Positions 17,777 to 26,998 are shown, numbered from the stretch's first letter. The stretch is DNA of 64,000 nucleotides from an uncultured Muribaculaceae bacterium (GCA_910579035.1 CAJTSR010000011.1:20437-84436); one strand, 5' to 3'. Notes: generated from the sequence alone by a model not told the origin. Made by a program: numbers and translations.

Positions 17777-18541
17777 ATGACACCCGAAGAAATCATCAAG
17801 CCTGAAAACAAGGTATATTCGCGGCCTCGTCTGCTGACGGAGAACGTGACCCACTATTGCCCCGGTTGCAGCCACGGAGTGGTACACCGCATAATAGCCG
17901 AACTCCTCGACGAGATGGGAGTGGCAGACAAAGCGATAGGCATAGCCCCGGTAGGCTGCGCAGTGTTCGCCTACAACTACATCGACGTTGACTGGGTGGA
18001 AGCGGCACACGGACGCGCGCCCGCGCTCGCCACTGCAGCAAGCAGGCTCAATCCCGACAAGCTCGTATTCACCTATCAGGGCGACGGCGACCTTGCCGCA
18101 ATCGGTACTGCCGAAACAATCCACGCCGCGAACCGTGGCGAAAACATCGCCATAATATTTATCAACAACGCCATATACGGCATGACCGGCGGACAGATGG
18201 CTCCCACCACCCTGCTTGGCATGAAGACCGCCACAACGCCCTACGGCCGCACAGCCGAACTGAACGGCTACCCGCTGGCTATCACCAACCTGCTGGCGCA
18301 GCTCGACGGCACCTGTTATGTGACCCGTCAGGCCGTGCACACACCCGCCTCCGTCCGCAAGACCAAAGCGGCCATCAAGAAAGCCTTTGAAAACGCCATG
18401 GCAAAGAAAGGCACTTCGGTAGTGGAAGTAGTGGGCACATGCAGCTCAGGCTGGAAAATGACACCGGCGCAGAGCAACGACTGGATGGCAGAGCATATGT
18501 TTGAAAAATACCCTCTGGGCGACCTTAAAAACGAAGACTAA
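17777..18541 (+). CDS. 2-oxoacid:ferredoxin oxidoreductase, beta subunit (TPP-binding)
   Basis: This 254-residue subunit carries the TPP-binding half of the catalytic site. HYCPGCSHGVVHR supplies a conserved CxxC, GCAVFAYNYIDVD follows, and the diphosphate/metal motif is GDGDLAAIGTAETIHAANRGENIAIIFINNAIYGMTGGQ. Together with alpha it forms acyl-CoA, CO2 and reduced ferredoxin, and it can run in reverse for CO2 fixation. Its stop overlaps the gamma start by one base (TAATG), showing tight coupling. Confidence 0.93.
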   Translation: MTPEEIIKPENKVYSRPRLLTENVTHYCPGCSHGVVHRIIAELLDEMGVADKAIGIAPVGCAVFAYNYIDVDWVEAAHGRAPALATAASRLNPDKLVFTYQGDGDLAAIGTAETIHAANRGENIAIIFINNAIYGMTGGQMAPTTLLGMKTATTPYGRTAELNGYPLAITNLLAQLDGTCYVTRQAVHTPASVRKTKAAIKKAFENAMAKKGTSVVEVVGTCSSGWKMTPAQSNDWMAEHMFEKYPLGDLKNED

Positions 18542-19074
18542 TGAAAGAAGAAATAGTAATCGCAGGCTTCGGCGGCCAGGGAGTACTCTCTATGGGCAAG
18601 ATACTGGCCTACGCCGGTCTTATGGACAACCTCGAAGTCACATGGATGCCCTCCTACGGGCCTGAACAGCGCGGTGGCACAGCCAACGTCACGGTAATCC
18701 TCAGCGACGCCCCCATCAGCTCGCCCGTGCTTGACACTTTCGACACCGTGGTGGCCCTCAACCAGCAAAGCCTTGACAAGTTCGAGAGCAAGGTGAAAAA
18801 AGGAGGACTGCTCATATACGACCCCTCCGGCATTCACCGCCTGCCCCAGCGAACCGACATCAAAGTAGTTTCTGTCGACGCCATCACAGCATCTGTAGAG
18901 CTTAAAAACTCCAAGACCTACAATATGATTCTCCTCGGAGCGCTCCTGAAGCTGCGTCCGATGGTCGAAATCGACGCCGTGCTGCGCGGTCTGAAGAAAA
19001 CGCTGCCCGAACGCCACCATCACCTGCTCCCGCTCAACGAGCAGGCTCTGCGCAAAGGCATGGAACTCGTGTAA
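18541..19074 (+). CDS. 2-oxoacid:acceptor oxidoreductase, gamma subunit
   Basis: This 177-residue gamma domain opens EEIVIAGFGGQGVLSMGKILAYAG and continues WMPSYGPEQRGGTANVTVILSD, the signature of POR/KOR gamma subunits that bind coenzyme A. It completes the four-subunit complex. The gene overlaps the beta subunit by one base and is followed by a clean bidirectional terminator, so the operon ends here. Confidence 0.93.
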   Translation: MKEEIVIAGFGGQGVLSMGKILAYAGLMDNLEVTWMPSYGPEQRGGTANVTVILSDAPISSPVLDTFDTVVALNQQSLDKFESKVKKGGLLIYDPSGIHRLPQRTDIKVVSVDAITASVELKNSKTYNMILLGALLKLRPMVEIDAVLRGLKKTLPERHHHLLPLNEQALRKGMELV

Positions 19075-19088
19075 AAACCATCTACGAC

Positions 19089-19122
19089 AATAAAAAAAGC
19101 GGCATCAGCCGCTTTTTTTATT
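19089..19122. terminator. Bidirectional intrinsic terminator
   Basis: A perfect 15-bp hairpin (arms 19089-19103 and 19108-19122, loop ATCA) has A-rich and T-rich outer arms, so it works as a GC stem with a U tract in both directions. It separates the oxidoreductase operon from the convergent kinase gene. Confidence 0.9.
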
Positions 19123-19136
19123 GCTTGTAAGTCGGT

Positions 19137-19973
19137 TCAGTCTGCCGCATGGTACTCTATAAGACCCGGCATCGAATAGCGGATTATCTTGGCTATCTCG
19201 ATTCCGAAATCTGACGCAGCCTTAAGCAAAAGATCCTTGTACAGAACGCAGGTAGAGCCTACACAGCACAGGCGATGCTCCTTGTAGGGGTACGCCTGCA
19301 TATTTCGCGTAAAAAAGCTCATAAAGGCATTATACACAAGCTCGTATACATATGGCTCATCAAGGTGCTCGGCAAGAAACAGCGAGTATCGCGAAAGGGT
19401 TCGGCTCGGTAGCGGATTGGTATACACCTCGTCCATAAGAATGTTGGGCGTCACCATATACTTCTCATAGAAAGCCCGGATAAGCTCCTGCGGCGCGATT
19501 CCCTTGAGCATATCGGCAATAAAGGTCTTGCCCATATATGCTCCCGAGCCTTCGTCGCCGAGAATGAAGCCGAGCGGAGCCACGGTCTTCACAATCTCCG
19601 AGCCGTTGTAGAGGCACGAGTTCGAGCCCGTGCCGAGTATGCAGGCAAGACCTGCCTCGCGGACAAGTAGTCCGCGGGCAGCGCCGAGGAGGTCGCTTTC
19701 CACAGTGACAGGCGTCTTGAACTGCGCCACAAGCGACGACTCCATTATCTTCGTTTTTTCCTTCGACGAGCAGCCTGCGCCATAGAAATACACGTGGTCC
19801 CAGCGACGGCGGAAAAACGCCTCGGGTAGCTCCAGACGGATGGCATGGGATATTTCGCGACGCGTCTGGAAGAACGGATTAAGACCCGTGGTGAAGGCAT
19901 GCTCCACTATCTCGGTTCCGTCCAAGAGCGCCCATTCCGTACGCGTGCTGCTGCTTTCGGCTATGATTTTCAT
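19137..19973 (-). CDS. BadF/BadG-family N-acetylhexosamine kinase-like ATPase
   Basis: This 278-residue ASKHA-fold protein has a phosphate-1 loop AESSSTRTEWALLDG. The adenosine/phosphate-2 region is ACILGTGSNSCLYNG, followed by PLGFILGDEGSGAYMGK, where the glycines line the nucleotide pocket. The GTGSNS and GDEGSGA pattern fits the N-acetylglucosamine-kinase branch of the BadF family rather than the benzoyl-CoA reductase activators, as no iron-sulfur cysteines are present. It starts inside the protease stop (4-base overlap), so it is translated as the second gene of that operon. The substrate is inferred, perhaps an amino sugar from wall or mucin turnover. Confidence 0.78.
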   Translation of the reverse strand: MKIIAESSSTRTEWALLDGTEIVEHAFTTGLNPFFQTRREISHAIRLELPEAFFRRRWDHVYFYGAGCSSKEKTKIMESSLVAQFKTPVTVESDLLGAARGLLVREAGLACILGTGSNSCLYNGSEIVKTVAPLGFILGDEGSGAYMGKTFIADMLKGIAPQELIRAFYEKYMVTPNILMDEVYTNPLPSRTLSRYSLFLAEHLDEPYVYELVYNAFMSFFTRNMQAYPYKEHRLCCVGSTCVLYKDLLLKAASDFGIEIAKIIRYSMPGLIEYHAAD

Positions 19974-22900
19974 TTGGCAGAGTCTATTTGACGAAGTAAT
20001 TCTTCAACGGCGGTACGAAGCTGGGCATCATCTCCAGCCACGATTCCCTCGGGAGTGTTCGCCACCTTGATGTCCGGCTCGAGCTGCTGGTTCTCAAGCA
20101 CCGAACCGTCGGCAAGGCGGTAGCCTACCACAGGGATACCGAACACAAGGGTCGGATCCTGCATACGCACCCAGTTGACCGATGTCATAGTGCCCGGAAC
20201 AGGCATTCCGACTGTCTTGCCGAGGCCGCGGTGGCTGTAAACCCACGGTGTTCCGTGAGCATTCGAGTAGCACGGCTCGGCCATAAGCATTATCGACGGT
20301 TTGTTCCAACGGCGCGAAGGCATGTCGCAGGTAGCCTCGCCGCGTATTTCCTGTGTAAAATATTTCTTGCCGCTGAGCAGCACCTCTATGTCCTCGTGGA
20401 GGCGTCCGCCACCGTTCCAGCGTATGTCTATCACCACACCCTCGCGGTCGTTGTACTTACCGAGGAGATCGGAGTATACCTTGCGGAACGAGTCATCGTC
20501 CATCGACGATATATGGACGTAGCCCAATCGTCCGCCCGACAGCCTGTCGACGTCGGCAGCACGCTGCTTCACCCAGCGGTCATACAGCAAGTCGCTCTGC
20601 CGGCCAGAAGATACGGGACGCACCACGATGTCGCGGCGAGTACCGTCGGGGGCAAGCAGCGACACGAGCGTGCGACGACCTGAAGCATCAGCAAGCAGAC
20701 GGTCGACAGGCATCTCGGCTGTCACCTCCTTGCCGTTGATTTTCTCTACCACGGTACCGGGTACAACTTCCGGCGACAGATTGTAGAGCGGGCCCTTTTC
20801 GAGCACTTCCTCTATGCGGGCGCCCTTGCCTGCATATCCGAGGTCATAAAGCACGCCGAGCGAAGCGGTGCGTTCGCTGAACGCCGCCGAGGGAGCGCCC
20901 TGATAGCGGCCGCCGGTATGACTTACATTCAGTTCGCCGAGAAGCTCGCTGAGCAGCTGGGCAAAGTCGTAGTTATTGTTGATATGCGGAAGGAACTTGC
21001 GATAGTCGCGACAGAGGCCGGCCCAGTCCGTGCCGTGCATATCGGCAGTATAGAAGCGCTCGCGTTCCTCGCGCTCCACATAGTCGAGCATAAAACGACG
21101 CTCTGCCGCAGGATCAAGAACCATCTCGGCATTGTACGAAATAGGCTTGATGGTGCTTCCGAATTTATTAAGGCTTCCGCCGAAAAGGAATATGTTTTTC
21201 CCGTCGGCCGACATATCGAAGTATGCCGAACTTTCGGGGTGACGCTTCTTCATCGACAAATCACCGCTTTCAAGGTCAAGATCCCATATGAAGGTGCCCT
21301 TGTCGGCAGATGAGATAAAGTAGAGATGCTTGCCTTCGGTGTCAACAATTGCATCGCGGAGGTCGGTCGACATAGGCGTCACACGCACCTGTCGGTCGCT
21401 AAGCCCGTCATATTCCACATTTATTATCGAATCGTTCTTCTCCTTGCTGTCTTTCTTAGCTGCCTTGGCAAGCTCCCGCTCCTCTTTGGTAAGCTTGAAG
21501 TTATCGTATGCGTCGCGGTTCATAAACACGAAGAAAACGTCCATCTGCGACCCCCACGAAGCGTGGTTGCGCATACCGAGGCGCTCCGAGGCAAAAGCGA
21601 GCGCGTTGCCGCCAAGAATCCACTTAGGCTCTGCGTCGAAGTATCCGCTGTTGGTTATGTTGGTAAGTTTGCCGTCGGCCACATTGATTATTGCCACGTC
21701 GGAGTAAGGATCGTGCTTGCGGTCGATTATCTCGAGGGCTATCCATCGCGAATCGGGCGACCACGTGAAGTAAAAGCGTCCGTTGCGCTGACGGTGCGTC
21801 GAGCCGTCTGTAAGCTCTGTCACCTTCTTGCTCTTCATATCCATCACGGCAAGCTTGTTGCGGTCAAGTATAAAGGCCAGTTTCTTGCCGTCGGGCGACA
21901 GTTTGGGCACGGTTCGCTCGTGCTTGTCGGCTTTGAACACCGGCTCCTCGCTGATGATGGTGGCATGGGCGAGGTCGGGCTCGTCGGTCGGACGGCCGAG
22001 TGTGGCGCGATATATATTTGCGCGGCCGTCGCGCTCCGATGTGTAGTACAAGGTGCTGTCGTTGCCCCAGCTGAGGTCGCTTTCGGCCTCGGGTGTGGCA
22101 GATATCTGCTTGGTGGTGCTGTAATCGACAGGCGTCACAAACACATCGCCACGGTAAAGGAATGCAACGAGCTTGCCGTTTGGCGAGGCGGCTGCCCCGC
22201 CGGCGCCTCTCGAGCCGCCAATCTTTCGCAACTCGTCGGGAAAATCCGCCTTTATGTCCACTGCCACCTTCGCAGGCTTCGATGCCCCGGAGGCAAGTGT
22301 GTACAGCTCGCCGTCGTAGGTAAACGCCAGCGTTCCGTTTGCGGCTCGCGAAAGGAAACGCACCGGGTGGCGCTTGAAGTCCGTCACAGGCACGGCCTTG
22401 CCATAATCGCCGGCAACGGCGCGGTACACATTAAGGCTCTTCTGGGGAGCACGCTCACTGAGGAAATAGAGGGCATCGCCTGCATCGACAGGACACAAAT
22501 CCTCACCGGGAAGGTCAACGAGTTTTTCATGTCGGCCTGTGGCAGGGGTATAGCGCCATATATCGCGAGTAACCGACGATGTATGGTGCTTGCGCCACTG
22601 GTCCTCGAAGCCTTTCACGTCCTCGTACACAAAGCTCTTGCCGTCGGGCGCCCACGAAATGTAGCGCGCCGGCGTTGCCAGAAGCTGGCGTGAGGCGCCT
22701 CCGCCCACAGGCACGGAATAGACCTGCGTCATTCTCCCCGTGGGGAACATGGCGCTCGAAGCCGGAGCCTGAATTGCGGCAGAATAAAGCACCTCCTTGC
22801 CGTCGGGAGTGAAAGCCTCGGGTATTTCCGATGCGGAATTATACGTGAGGCGCTTCCATTCCTTTGACGAGCCGTCGGCAGCTATCACAAATATATCGGC

Positions 22901-23158
22901 ATTGCCGTAGCGATCGGAAGAAAAAGCGATAGAACGGCTGTCCGGGCTCCATATCGGAGTGGTTTCGTAAGAAGGCTGCGAAGTGAGCCTCAGAGCCTCC
23001 CCGCCGCCGGTCGGAACCGTGAATATGTCGCCTTTGTATGTAAATGCAATCCGACTTCCGTCGGGCGATATTTTCGCATTTCTAAGCCACAAAGGGCTTT
23101 CGGCAGCACCGGCAGATATGGCGCCGGCAGCAAAAATGCATAGTAAGATATGTTTCAT
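19970..23158 (-). CDS. Tricorn-like S41 protease with beta-propeller domains
   Basis: This 1062-residue exported protease begins with a signal peptide (MKHILLCIFAAGAISAGAAE). Residues ~25-650 hold many PD40/WD40-like repeats (for example PIWSPDSRSIAFSSDR and KLSPDGKKLAFILDR) forming propellers. A PDZ-like region (~770-860) and a C-terminal S41 peptidase domain follow. EPCYSNAHGTPW carries the likely serine nucleophile. The architecture is that of tricorn proteases, which degrade peptides. The start at 23158 is set by the signal peptide. An upstream extension would translate the promoter cassette. The downstream kinase is coupled by a 4-base overlap. Confidence 0.9.
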   Translation of the reverse strand: MKHILLCIFAAGAISAGAAESPLWLRNAKISPDGSRIAFTYKGDIFTVPTGGGEALRLTSQPSYETTPIWSPDSRSIAFSSDRYGNADIFVIAADGSSKEWKRLTYNSASEIPEAFTPDGKEVLYSAAIQAPASSAMFPTGRMTQVYSVPVGGGASRQLLATPARYISWAPDGKSFVYEDVKGFEDQWRKHHTSSVTRDIWRYTPATGRHEKLVDLPGEDLCPVDAGDALYFLSERAPQKSLNVYRAVAGDYGKAVPVTDFKRHPVRFLSRAANGTLAFTYDGELYTLASGASKPAKVAVDIKADFPDELRKIGGSRGAGGAAASPNGKLVAFLYRGDVFVTPVDYSTTKQISATPEAESDLSWGNDSTLYYTSERDGRANIYRATLGRPTDEPDLAHATIISEEPVFKADKHERTVPKLSPDGKKLAFILDRNKLAVMDMKSKKVTELTDGSTHRQRNGRFYFTWSPDSRWIALEIIDRKHDPYSDVAIINVADGKLTNITNSGYFDAEPKWILGGNALAFASERLGMRNHASWGSQMDVFFVFMNRDAYDNFKLTKEERELAKAAKKDSKEKNDSIINVEYDGLSDRQVRVTPMSTDLRDAIVDTEGKHLYFISSADKGTFIWDLDLESGDLSMKKRHPESSAYFDMSADGKNIFLFGGSLNKFGSTIKPISYNAEMVLDPAAERRFMLDYVEREERERFYTADMHGTDWAGLCRDYRKFLPHINNNYDFAQLLSELLGELNVSHTGGRYQGAPSAAFSERTASLGVLYDLGYAGKGARIEEVLEKGPLYNLSPEVVPGTVVEKINGKEVTAEMPVDRLLADASGRRTLVSLLAPDGTRRDIVVRPVSSGRQSDLLYDRWVKQRAADVDRLSGGRLGYVHISSMDDDSFRKVYSDLLGKYNDREGVVIDIRWNGGGRLHEDIEVLLSGKKYFTQEIRGEATCDMPSRRWNKPSIMLMAEPCYSNAHGTPWVYSHRGLGKTVGMPVPGTMTSVNWVRMQDPTLVFGIPVVGYRLADGSVLENQQLEPDIKVANTPEGIVAGDDAQLRTAVEELLRQIDSAK

Positions 23159-23188
23159 CCTTTGCAAGAGTGTTTTATAGAGGTTTTT

Positions 23189-23240
23189 GCAAAGATACGG
23201 ATAAGTCGAGCGCAAAACAAATTTATTTAATTTTGCCGAG
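23189..23240 (-). repeat. Promoter cassette, copy A (upstream of the tricorn-like protease)
   Basis: On the minus strand this 52-base stretch is almost identical to 29442-29494 in front of dxr (one single-base indel and two substitutions). It ends in the -7 box TATCTTTG (23190-23197) preceded by TTTTGCGCTCGACTTAT. It drives the protease gene 31 bases downstream. Confidence 0.8.
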
Positions 23241-23262
23241 CGAGAGTATCTAAGGCGATTAG

Positions 23263-23290
23263 CCAAAGATACGAATAAGTTGGGAGCAAA
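23263..23290 (-). repeat. Promoter cassette, copy B (shorter, diverged)
   Basis: On the minus strand it reads TTTTGCTCCCAACTTATTCG followed by TATCTTTG. It shares the core and -7 box with copies A and C but not the AT-rich upstream part. It lies 70 bases upstream of copy A, making tandem promoters for the protease operon. Confidence 0.7.
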
Positions 23291-23330
23291 AGCAAATATT
23301 CTTTGCTTTTGACGAATGAAACACCCTCTA

Positions 23331-23364
23331 AATAAAAAAAGCGCCCGGAATAATCTACCGGACG
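23331..23364 (-). terminator. Intrinsic terminator of the candidate small RNA
   Basis: On the minus strand, CGTCCGG pairs with CCGGGCG (one G-T wobble) around a 9-base loop and is followed by C and seven T. It also insulates the downstream protease promoters from upstream transcription. Confidence 0.75.
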
Positions 23365-23549
23365 TACTGAATTGTTGATAACGTGAATAATTTTAATGCA
23401 ATGGCATCTATCGGAAAGCCTTACTTTGACATATCAGCCGAATAGATAGCAGCGCTTGCTGTGCAATACCATACTATTGCTTTCTTGAATAGTTTAAGCA
23501 TAGTCTTTAGTGCTTAGTTTAACAATCTTTTTTACCTATGTGCATTTAA
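23331..23549 (-). ncRNA. Candidate 6S-like (Bacteroidales-1 type) RNA downstream of rplT
   Basis: This gene-free stretch has the marks of a small RNA unit on the minus strand. A -7 box TACCTTTG lies at 23557-23564. The putative ends can pair (minus-strand ATTGTT at 23521-23526 with AACAAT at 23371-23376). A central hairpin GCAATA/TATTGC (23463-23480) is present. A terminator closes it (7-bp stem 23342-23348/23358-23364, then seven T). The length of about 219 nt fits 6S RNA. From memory, the Bacteroidales-1 motif, considered a 6S relative, occurs next to the L20 gene, as here. No -33 box is evident. The assignment is by position and structure, not by alignment. Confidence 0.5.
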
Positions 23550-23662
23550 AACGCCGCAAAGGTACAAAAAGATTTCAAAACTATGCTAAAAAACATACTT
23601 TTAAAACACATGTCATCATCACTAAAACTTCTCCGCCCTATGTAGCAGCACATTAAAGAAAG

Positions 23663-23697
23663 AACGAAGGAGCTGCAAAAACTGCAACTCCTTCGTT
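23663..23697 (-). terminator. Terminator of the thrS-infC-rpmI-rplT operon
   Basis: A 15-bp stem (arms 23663-23677 and 23683-23697, one wobble) lies 22 bases after the rplT stop. On the minus strand it is followed by the pyrimidine-rich CTTTCTTT. Confidence 0.8.
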
Positions 23698-23718
23698 TTT
23701 TCTTGCTGTGCTAAGAAT

Positions 23719-24069
23719 TTAAGCGTTCTTCACCTTTTCAACAACAGCGGCGAAAGCCTGCGGGTTGTTGAGGGCGAGGTCGGCGAGGACCTTGCGGTTC
23801 ATTTCGATACCGCTCTTGTGGATAAGACCCATGAGCTTGGAGTAGCTGAGGTCGTGCATACGCGCAGCAGCGTTGATACGCTGTATCCAGAGAGCGCGGA
23901 AGTTGCGCTTTTTGTCCTTGCGGTCGCGGTAAGCGTAGGTAAGACCTTTTTCCCAGGTGTTTTTAGCAACGGTCCATACATTACGGCGGCAACCGAAGTA
24001 TCCACGGGTAAGTTTGAGGATTTTCTTGCGGCGTGCGCGCGAAGCAACGTGGTTGACTGATCTTGGCAT
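23719..24069 (-). CDS. rplT: 50S ribosomal protein L20
   Basis: This 116-residue protein matches L20 along its length: MPRSVNHVASRARRKKILKLTRGYFG, the basic RDRKDKKRNFRALWIQRINAAAR helix, and SKLMGLIHKSGIEMNRKVLADLA. It binds 23S rRNA early in assembly. It is the last gene of the thrS-infC-rpmI-rplT block. The 120-base gap to rpmI is long enough to hold a leader, but I see no clear L20 autoregulatory structure. Confidence 0.97.
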   Translation of the reverse strand: MPRSVNHVASRARRKKILKLTRGYFGCRRNVWTVAKNTWEKGLTYAYRDRKDKKRNFRALWIQRINAAARMHDLSYSKLMGLIHKSGIEMNRKVLADLALNNPQAFAAVVEKVKNA

Positions 24070-24189
24070 TGTTTCAGATGATTTTTGAACGTCAGCGTCC
24101 GCTGTCTTGGCGGTGCTTAAGGCTGAACATTCGGTTAATAATGAATTATAAAATCACGAATTAAGCTTGGTGGTCAAGAGAAAGGCGGC

Positions 24190-24387
24190 TTATTTGAGGC
24201 CGAGGAGCGCCTTGACATTGGAAGCGTCCACACGTGCTACCAGACCGGAGTGGGTAAGGTTGCGTTTCTGCTTCTTGGTTTTCTTTGTCAAGATGTGGCT
24301 CTTGAATGCGTGTTTTCTCTTGATTTTTCCTGACCCGGTAAGGGCGAACCTCTTTTTGGCACCGGAATTAGTCTTAATCTTCGGCAT
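24190..24387 (-). CDS. rpmI: 50S ribosomal protein L35
   Basis: This 65-residue basic protein starts MPKIKTNSGAKKRFALTGSGKIKRKHA and ends with the LTHSGLVARVD segment, the full pattern of L35. It sits between infC and rplT in the conserved order, 65 bases after infC. Confidence 0.97.
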   Translation of the reverse strand: MPKIKTNSGAKKRFALTGSGKIKRKHAFKSHILTKKTKKQKRNLTHSGLVARVDASNVKALLGLK

Positions 24388-24452
24388 TTGTCTGTTTGTT
24401 AATGATGTTAATTCGAGTTGTATAATTACGCGCCAACCCGTGGCGCCTTATG

Positions 24453-25052
24453 CTATTTCTTCTTGGGCGAAATCATTATAATCATTCGCTTGCCTTCAAG
24501 CAGCGGCATCTGCTCCACCTTGCCGTACTCTTCGAGGTCGTTGGCAAAACGCAGCAACAGCACCTCGCCTTGCTCTTTGAAAAGAATCGAGCGGCCTTTG
24601 AAGAACACATATGCCTTCACTTTGGCTCCTTCCTGAAGGAAGCCTACAGCGTGCTTGAGTTTGAAGTTGTAGTCGTGGTCGTCGGTCTGGGGGCCGAAAC
24701 GAATCTCCTTGACCACTATCTTCGTCGATTTGGCCTTTATCTCTTTGGCTTTCTTCTTCTGCTGATAGAGATATTTCTGATAGTCGAGAATCTTGCACAC
24801 CGGCGGCTCCGCGTTGGGAGATATTTCCACCAGGTCGAGTTCAAGCTCGTCGGCTATCTTGCGGGCCTCGTGAATGGAGTAGATGCCGGGGGTTACGTTG
24901 TCGCCGACCAAGCGCACTTCGCGGGCACGGATATGCTCGTTGATGTTGTTCGGCGCCTGTTTAACCTGGCGAGGGTCGCGGCGTTGTCCGCGGGGTCCAC
25001 CGGAGTTGGCCGGACGCGGCCCACCGGGGTTGAAAGGTGGTTTTTTCTCCAT
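24453..25052 (-). CDS. infC: Translation initiation factor IF-3
   Basis: This 199-residue factor has a proline/glycine/arginine-rich N-terminal extension (first ~35 residues) before the standard IF3 N domain (NINEHIRAREVRLVG, LELDLVEISPNAEPPVCKILDYQKYLY). A lysine-rich linker (QQKKKAKEIK) and the C domain (VVKEIRFGPQTDDHDYNFKLKHA, GAKVKAYVFFKGR) follow. It keeps 30S subunits free and checks start codons. It begins with ATG rather than the rare codons used in enterobacteria, so codon-based autoregulation is not indicated. It lies 8 bases after thrS. Confidence 0.97.
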   Translation of the reverse strand: MEKKPPFNPGGPRPANSGGPRGQRRDPRQVKQAPNNINEHIRAREVRLVGDNVTPGIYSIHEARKIADELELDLVEISPNAEPPVCKILDYQKYLYQQKKKAKEIKAKSTKIVVKEIRFGPQTDDHDYNFKLKHAVGFLQEGAKVKAYVFFKGRSILFKEQGEVLLLRFANDLEEYGKVEQMPLLEGKRMIIMISPKKK

Positions 25053-25060
25053 TCAGGGGA

Positions 25061-26998
25061 TTATTGGTTAATCATTTGGTTGACTTCCTGAGTCAAAAGT
25101 TCTGCAAAGGTAGCAATTTTCATCGAACCAAGGTCGCCTTCGCCCGATTTTCTTACAGAAACCTCGCCATTTTCGGCTTCTTTCTCGCCAACAATGAGCA
25201 TATAGGGTATTCGCTTGAGCTGATTGTCGCGGATTTTGCGGCCGAGAGTTTCGTTTCTGTCGTCTATCTCGATGCGTATGTCGGCATCTTCAAGGCGTAC
25301 GGCTACCTCGCGGGCATAGTCAAGATACTTGTCGCTCACAGGTATCAGCACTGCCTGCTCGGGCGCGAGCCACAGCGGGAAACGGCCTGCTGTATGCTCC
25401 AGCAGCACTGCCACAAAACGCTCCATCGAGCCGAACGGCGCACGGTGAATCATCACAGGACGGTGCTTGGCATTGTCGCTGCCTGTGTATTCGAGCTCGA
25501 AGCGTTCAGGTAGGTTGTAGTCTACCTGAATCGTGCCGAGCTGCCAGCGGCGGCCTATTGCGTCGCGAACCATGAAGTCGAGCTTCGGGCCGTAGAACGC
25601 CGCCTCGCCGAGTTCGGTGCGGGCATTGAGTCCTTTTTCAGCACACGCCTCGATGATTGCGTTTTCGGCAAGGTGCCAATTTTCGTCGCTACCTATGTAC
25701 TTTTCAGGATGCGAGGGGTCGCGCAGCGAAATCTGAGCCTCGTAGTTTTCAAACTTGAGCGCCTTAAATATATATAGGATTATATCCATTACTTTAAGGA
25801 ACTCGTCTTTGATCTGTTCGGGCGTGCAGAAGATGTGGGCGTCGTCCTGCGTGAATCCGCGCACTCGGGTGAGGCCGTGGAGTTCGCCGCTCTGCTCGTA
25901 GCGGTACACTGTGCCAAATTCGGCAAGGCGCAGCGGCAGGTCGCGGTACGAACGCGGCAACGCGCGGAATATCTCGCAGTGGTGAGGACAGTTCATCGGT
26001 TTGAGCAGGTATTCCTCGCCTTCCTCGGGGGTGTGGATAGGCTGGAACGAGTCCTTGCCATACTTGGCATAGTGGCCGGAGGTGACGTAGAGCTGCTTGT
26101 TGCCTATGTGCGGGGTGATTACCTGCTTGTAGCCGTAGCGGCGCTGTATTTTACGGAGGAACTGCTCCAGGCGGTCACGAAGAGCGGCGCCCTTGGGCAG
26201 CCAGAGCGGAAGACCGGCGCCCACGCGCTGCGAGAACGCGAAAAGCTCCATCTCCTTGCCAAGCTTGCGGTGGTCGCGCTTCTTGGCCTCTTCGAGCAGC
26301 GCGAGGTATTCGTCGAGCATCGACTTTTTCGGGAAAGTGATGCCATACACGCGCACAAGCTGGTTGCGCTTCTCGTCGCCGCGCCAGTATGCGCCTGCAA
26401 GCGATGTTATCTTAACGGCCTTTATCGGAGCCGTGGTCGGGATATGCGGCCCACGGCAAAGGTCGGTAAACGCTCCCTGGGTATAGGTGGTGATGCTGCC
26501 GTCTTCAAGTTCGGATATAAGTTCGCACTTATATTCTTCGCCACGGTCGCCGAAAAGGGCGAGCGCGTCGGCCTTGGATATGTCGGCACGGACAATCTGC
26601 TCGTCACGGCGGGCGAGCTCGGTCATCTTGGCCTCGATCTTTGCGAAATCGTCTGATGTGATTTTATTCTCGCCAGGATCGATGTCGTAGTAAAAGCCAT
26701 TTTCGATTGCCGGGCCGATGCCGAACTTCACTCCCGGATAAAGTTCCTGAAGAGCTTCGGCGAGCAGGTGCGCGGAGCTGTGCCAGAAAGCGTGCTTTCC
26801 CTCGGGGTCATCCCATTTGAAGAGTTTTAGCGACGCATCTGAATCCATCGGACGCGAGAGGTCCCATTCCTTGCCGTCGACACTGGCCGCAAGTACCTCG
26901 CGGGCAAGACGGGGCGATATGGACTCTGCTACCTGAAGCGGGGTTACACCTGCTTCGAACTCCTTTACGCTATTGTCGGGAAACGTTATCTTAATCAT
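25061..26998 (-). CDS. thrS: Threonyl-tRNA synthetase
   Basis: This 645-residue class II synthetase has an N-terminal TGS domain (about residues 1-62). The editing domain contains HSSAHLLAEAL and a later conserved CRGPHIP segment. The catalytic core holds motif 2 (FRALPRSYRDLPLRLAEFGTVYRYEQSG, LTRVRGFTQDDAHIFC) and motif 3 (APFGSMERFVAVLLEH), and the last ~100 residues bind the anticodon. It charges tRNA-Thr. It is the first gene of the block leading to infC, rpmI and rplT. No T-box-like leader is visible upstream. Confidence 0.97.
   Translation of the reverse strand: MIKITFPDNSVKEFEAGVTPLQVAESISPRLAREVLAASVDGKEWDLSRPMDSDASLKLFKWDDPEGKHAFWHSSAHLLAEALQELYPGVKFGIGPAIENGFYYDIDPGENKITSDDFAKIEAKMTELARRDEQIVRADISKADALALFGDRGEEYKCELISELEDGSITTYTQGAFTDLCRGPHIPTTAPIKAVKITSLAGAYWRGDEKRNQLVRVYGITFPKKSMLDEYLALLEEAKKRDHRKLGKEMELFAFSQRVGAGLPLWLPKGAALRDRLEQFLRKIQRRYGYKQVITPHIGNKQLYVTSGHYAKYGKDSFQPIHTPEEGEEYLLKPMNCPHHCEIFRALPRSYRDLPLRLAEFGTVYRYEQSGELHGLTRVRGFTQDDAHIFCTPEQIKDEFLKVMDIILYIFKALKFENYEAQISLRDPSHPEKYIGSDENWHLAENAIIEACAEKGLNARTELGEAAFYGPKLDFMVRDAIGRRWQLGTIQVDYNLPERFELEYTGSDNAKHRPVMIHRAPFGSMERFVAVLLEHTAGRFPLWLAPEQAVLIPVSDKYLDYAREVAVRLEDADIRIEIDDRNETLGRKIRDNQLKRIPYMLIVGEKEAENGEVSVRKSGEGDLGSMKIATFAELLTQEVNQMINQ

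Noticed and set aside
21326..22693. A 455-codon open frame antisense to the tricorn-like protease
   Set aside because: The sense frame has clear propeller and protease motifs. The antisense frame has none and arises from codon bias.
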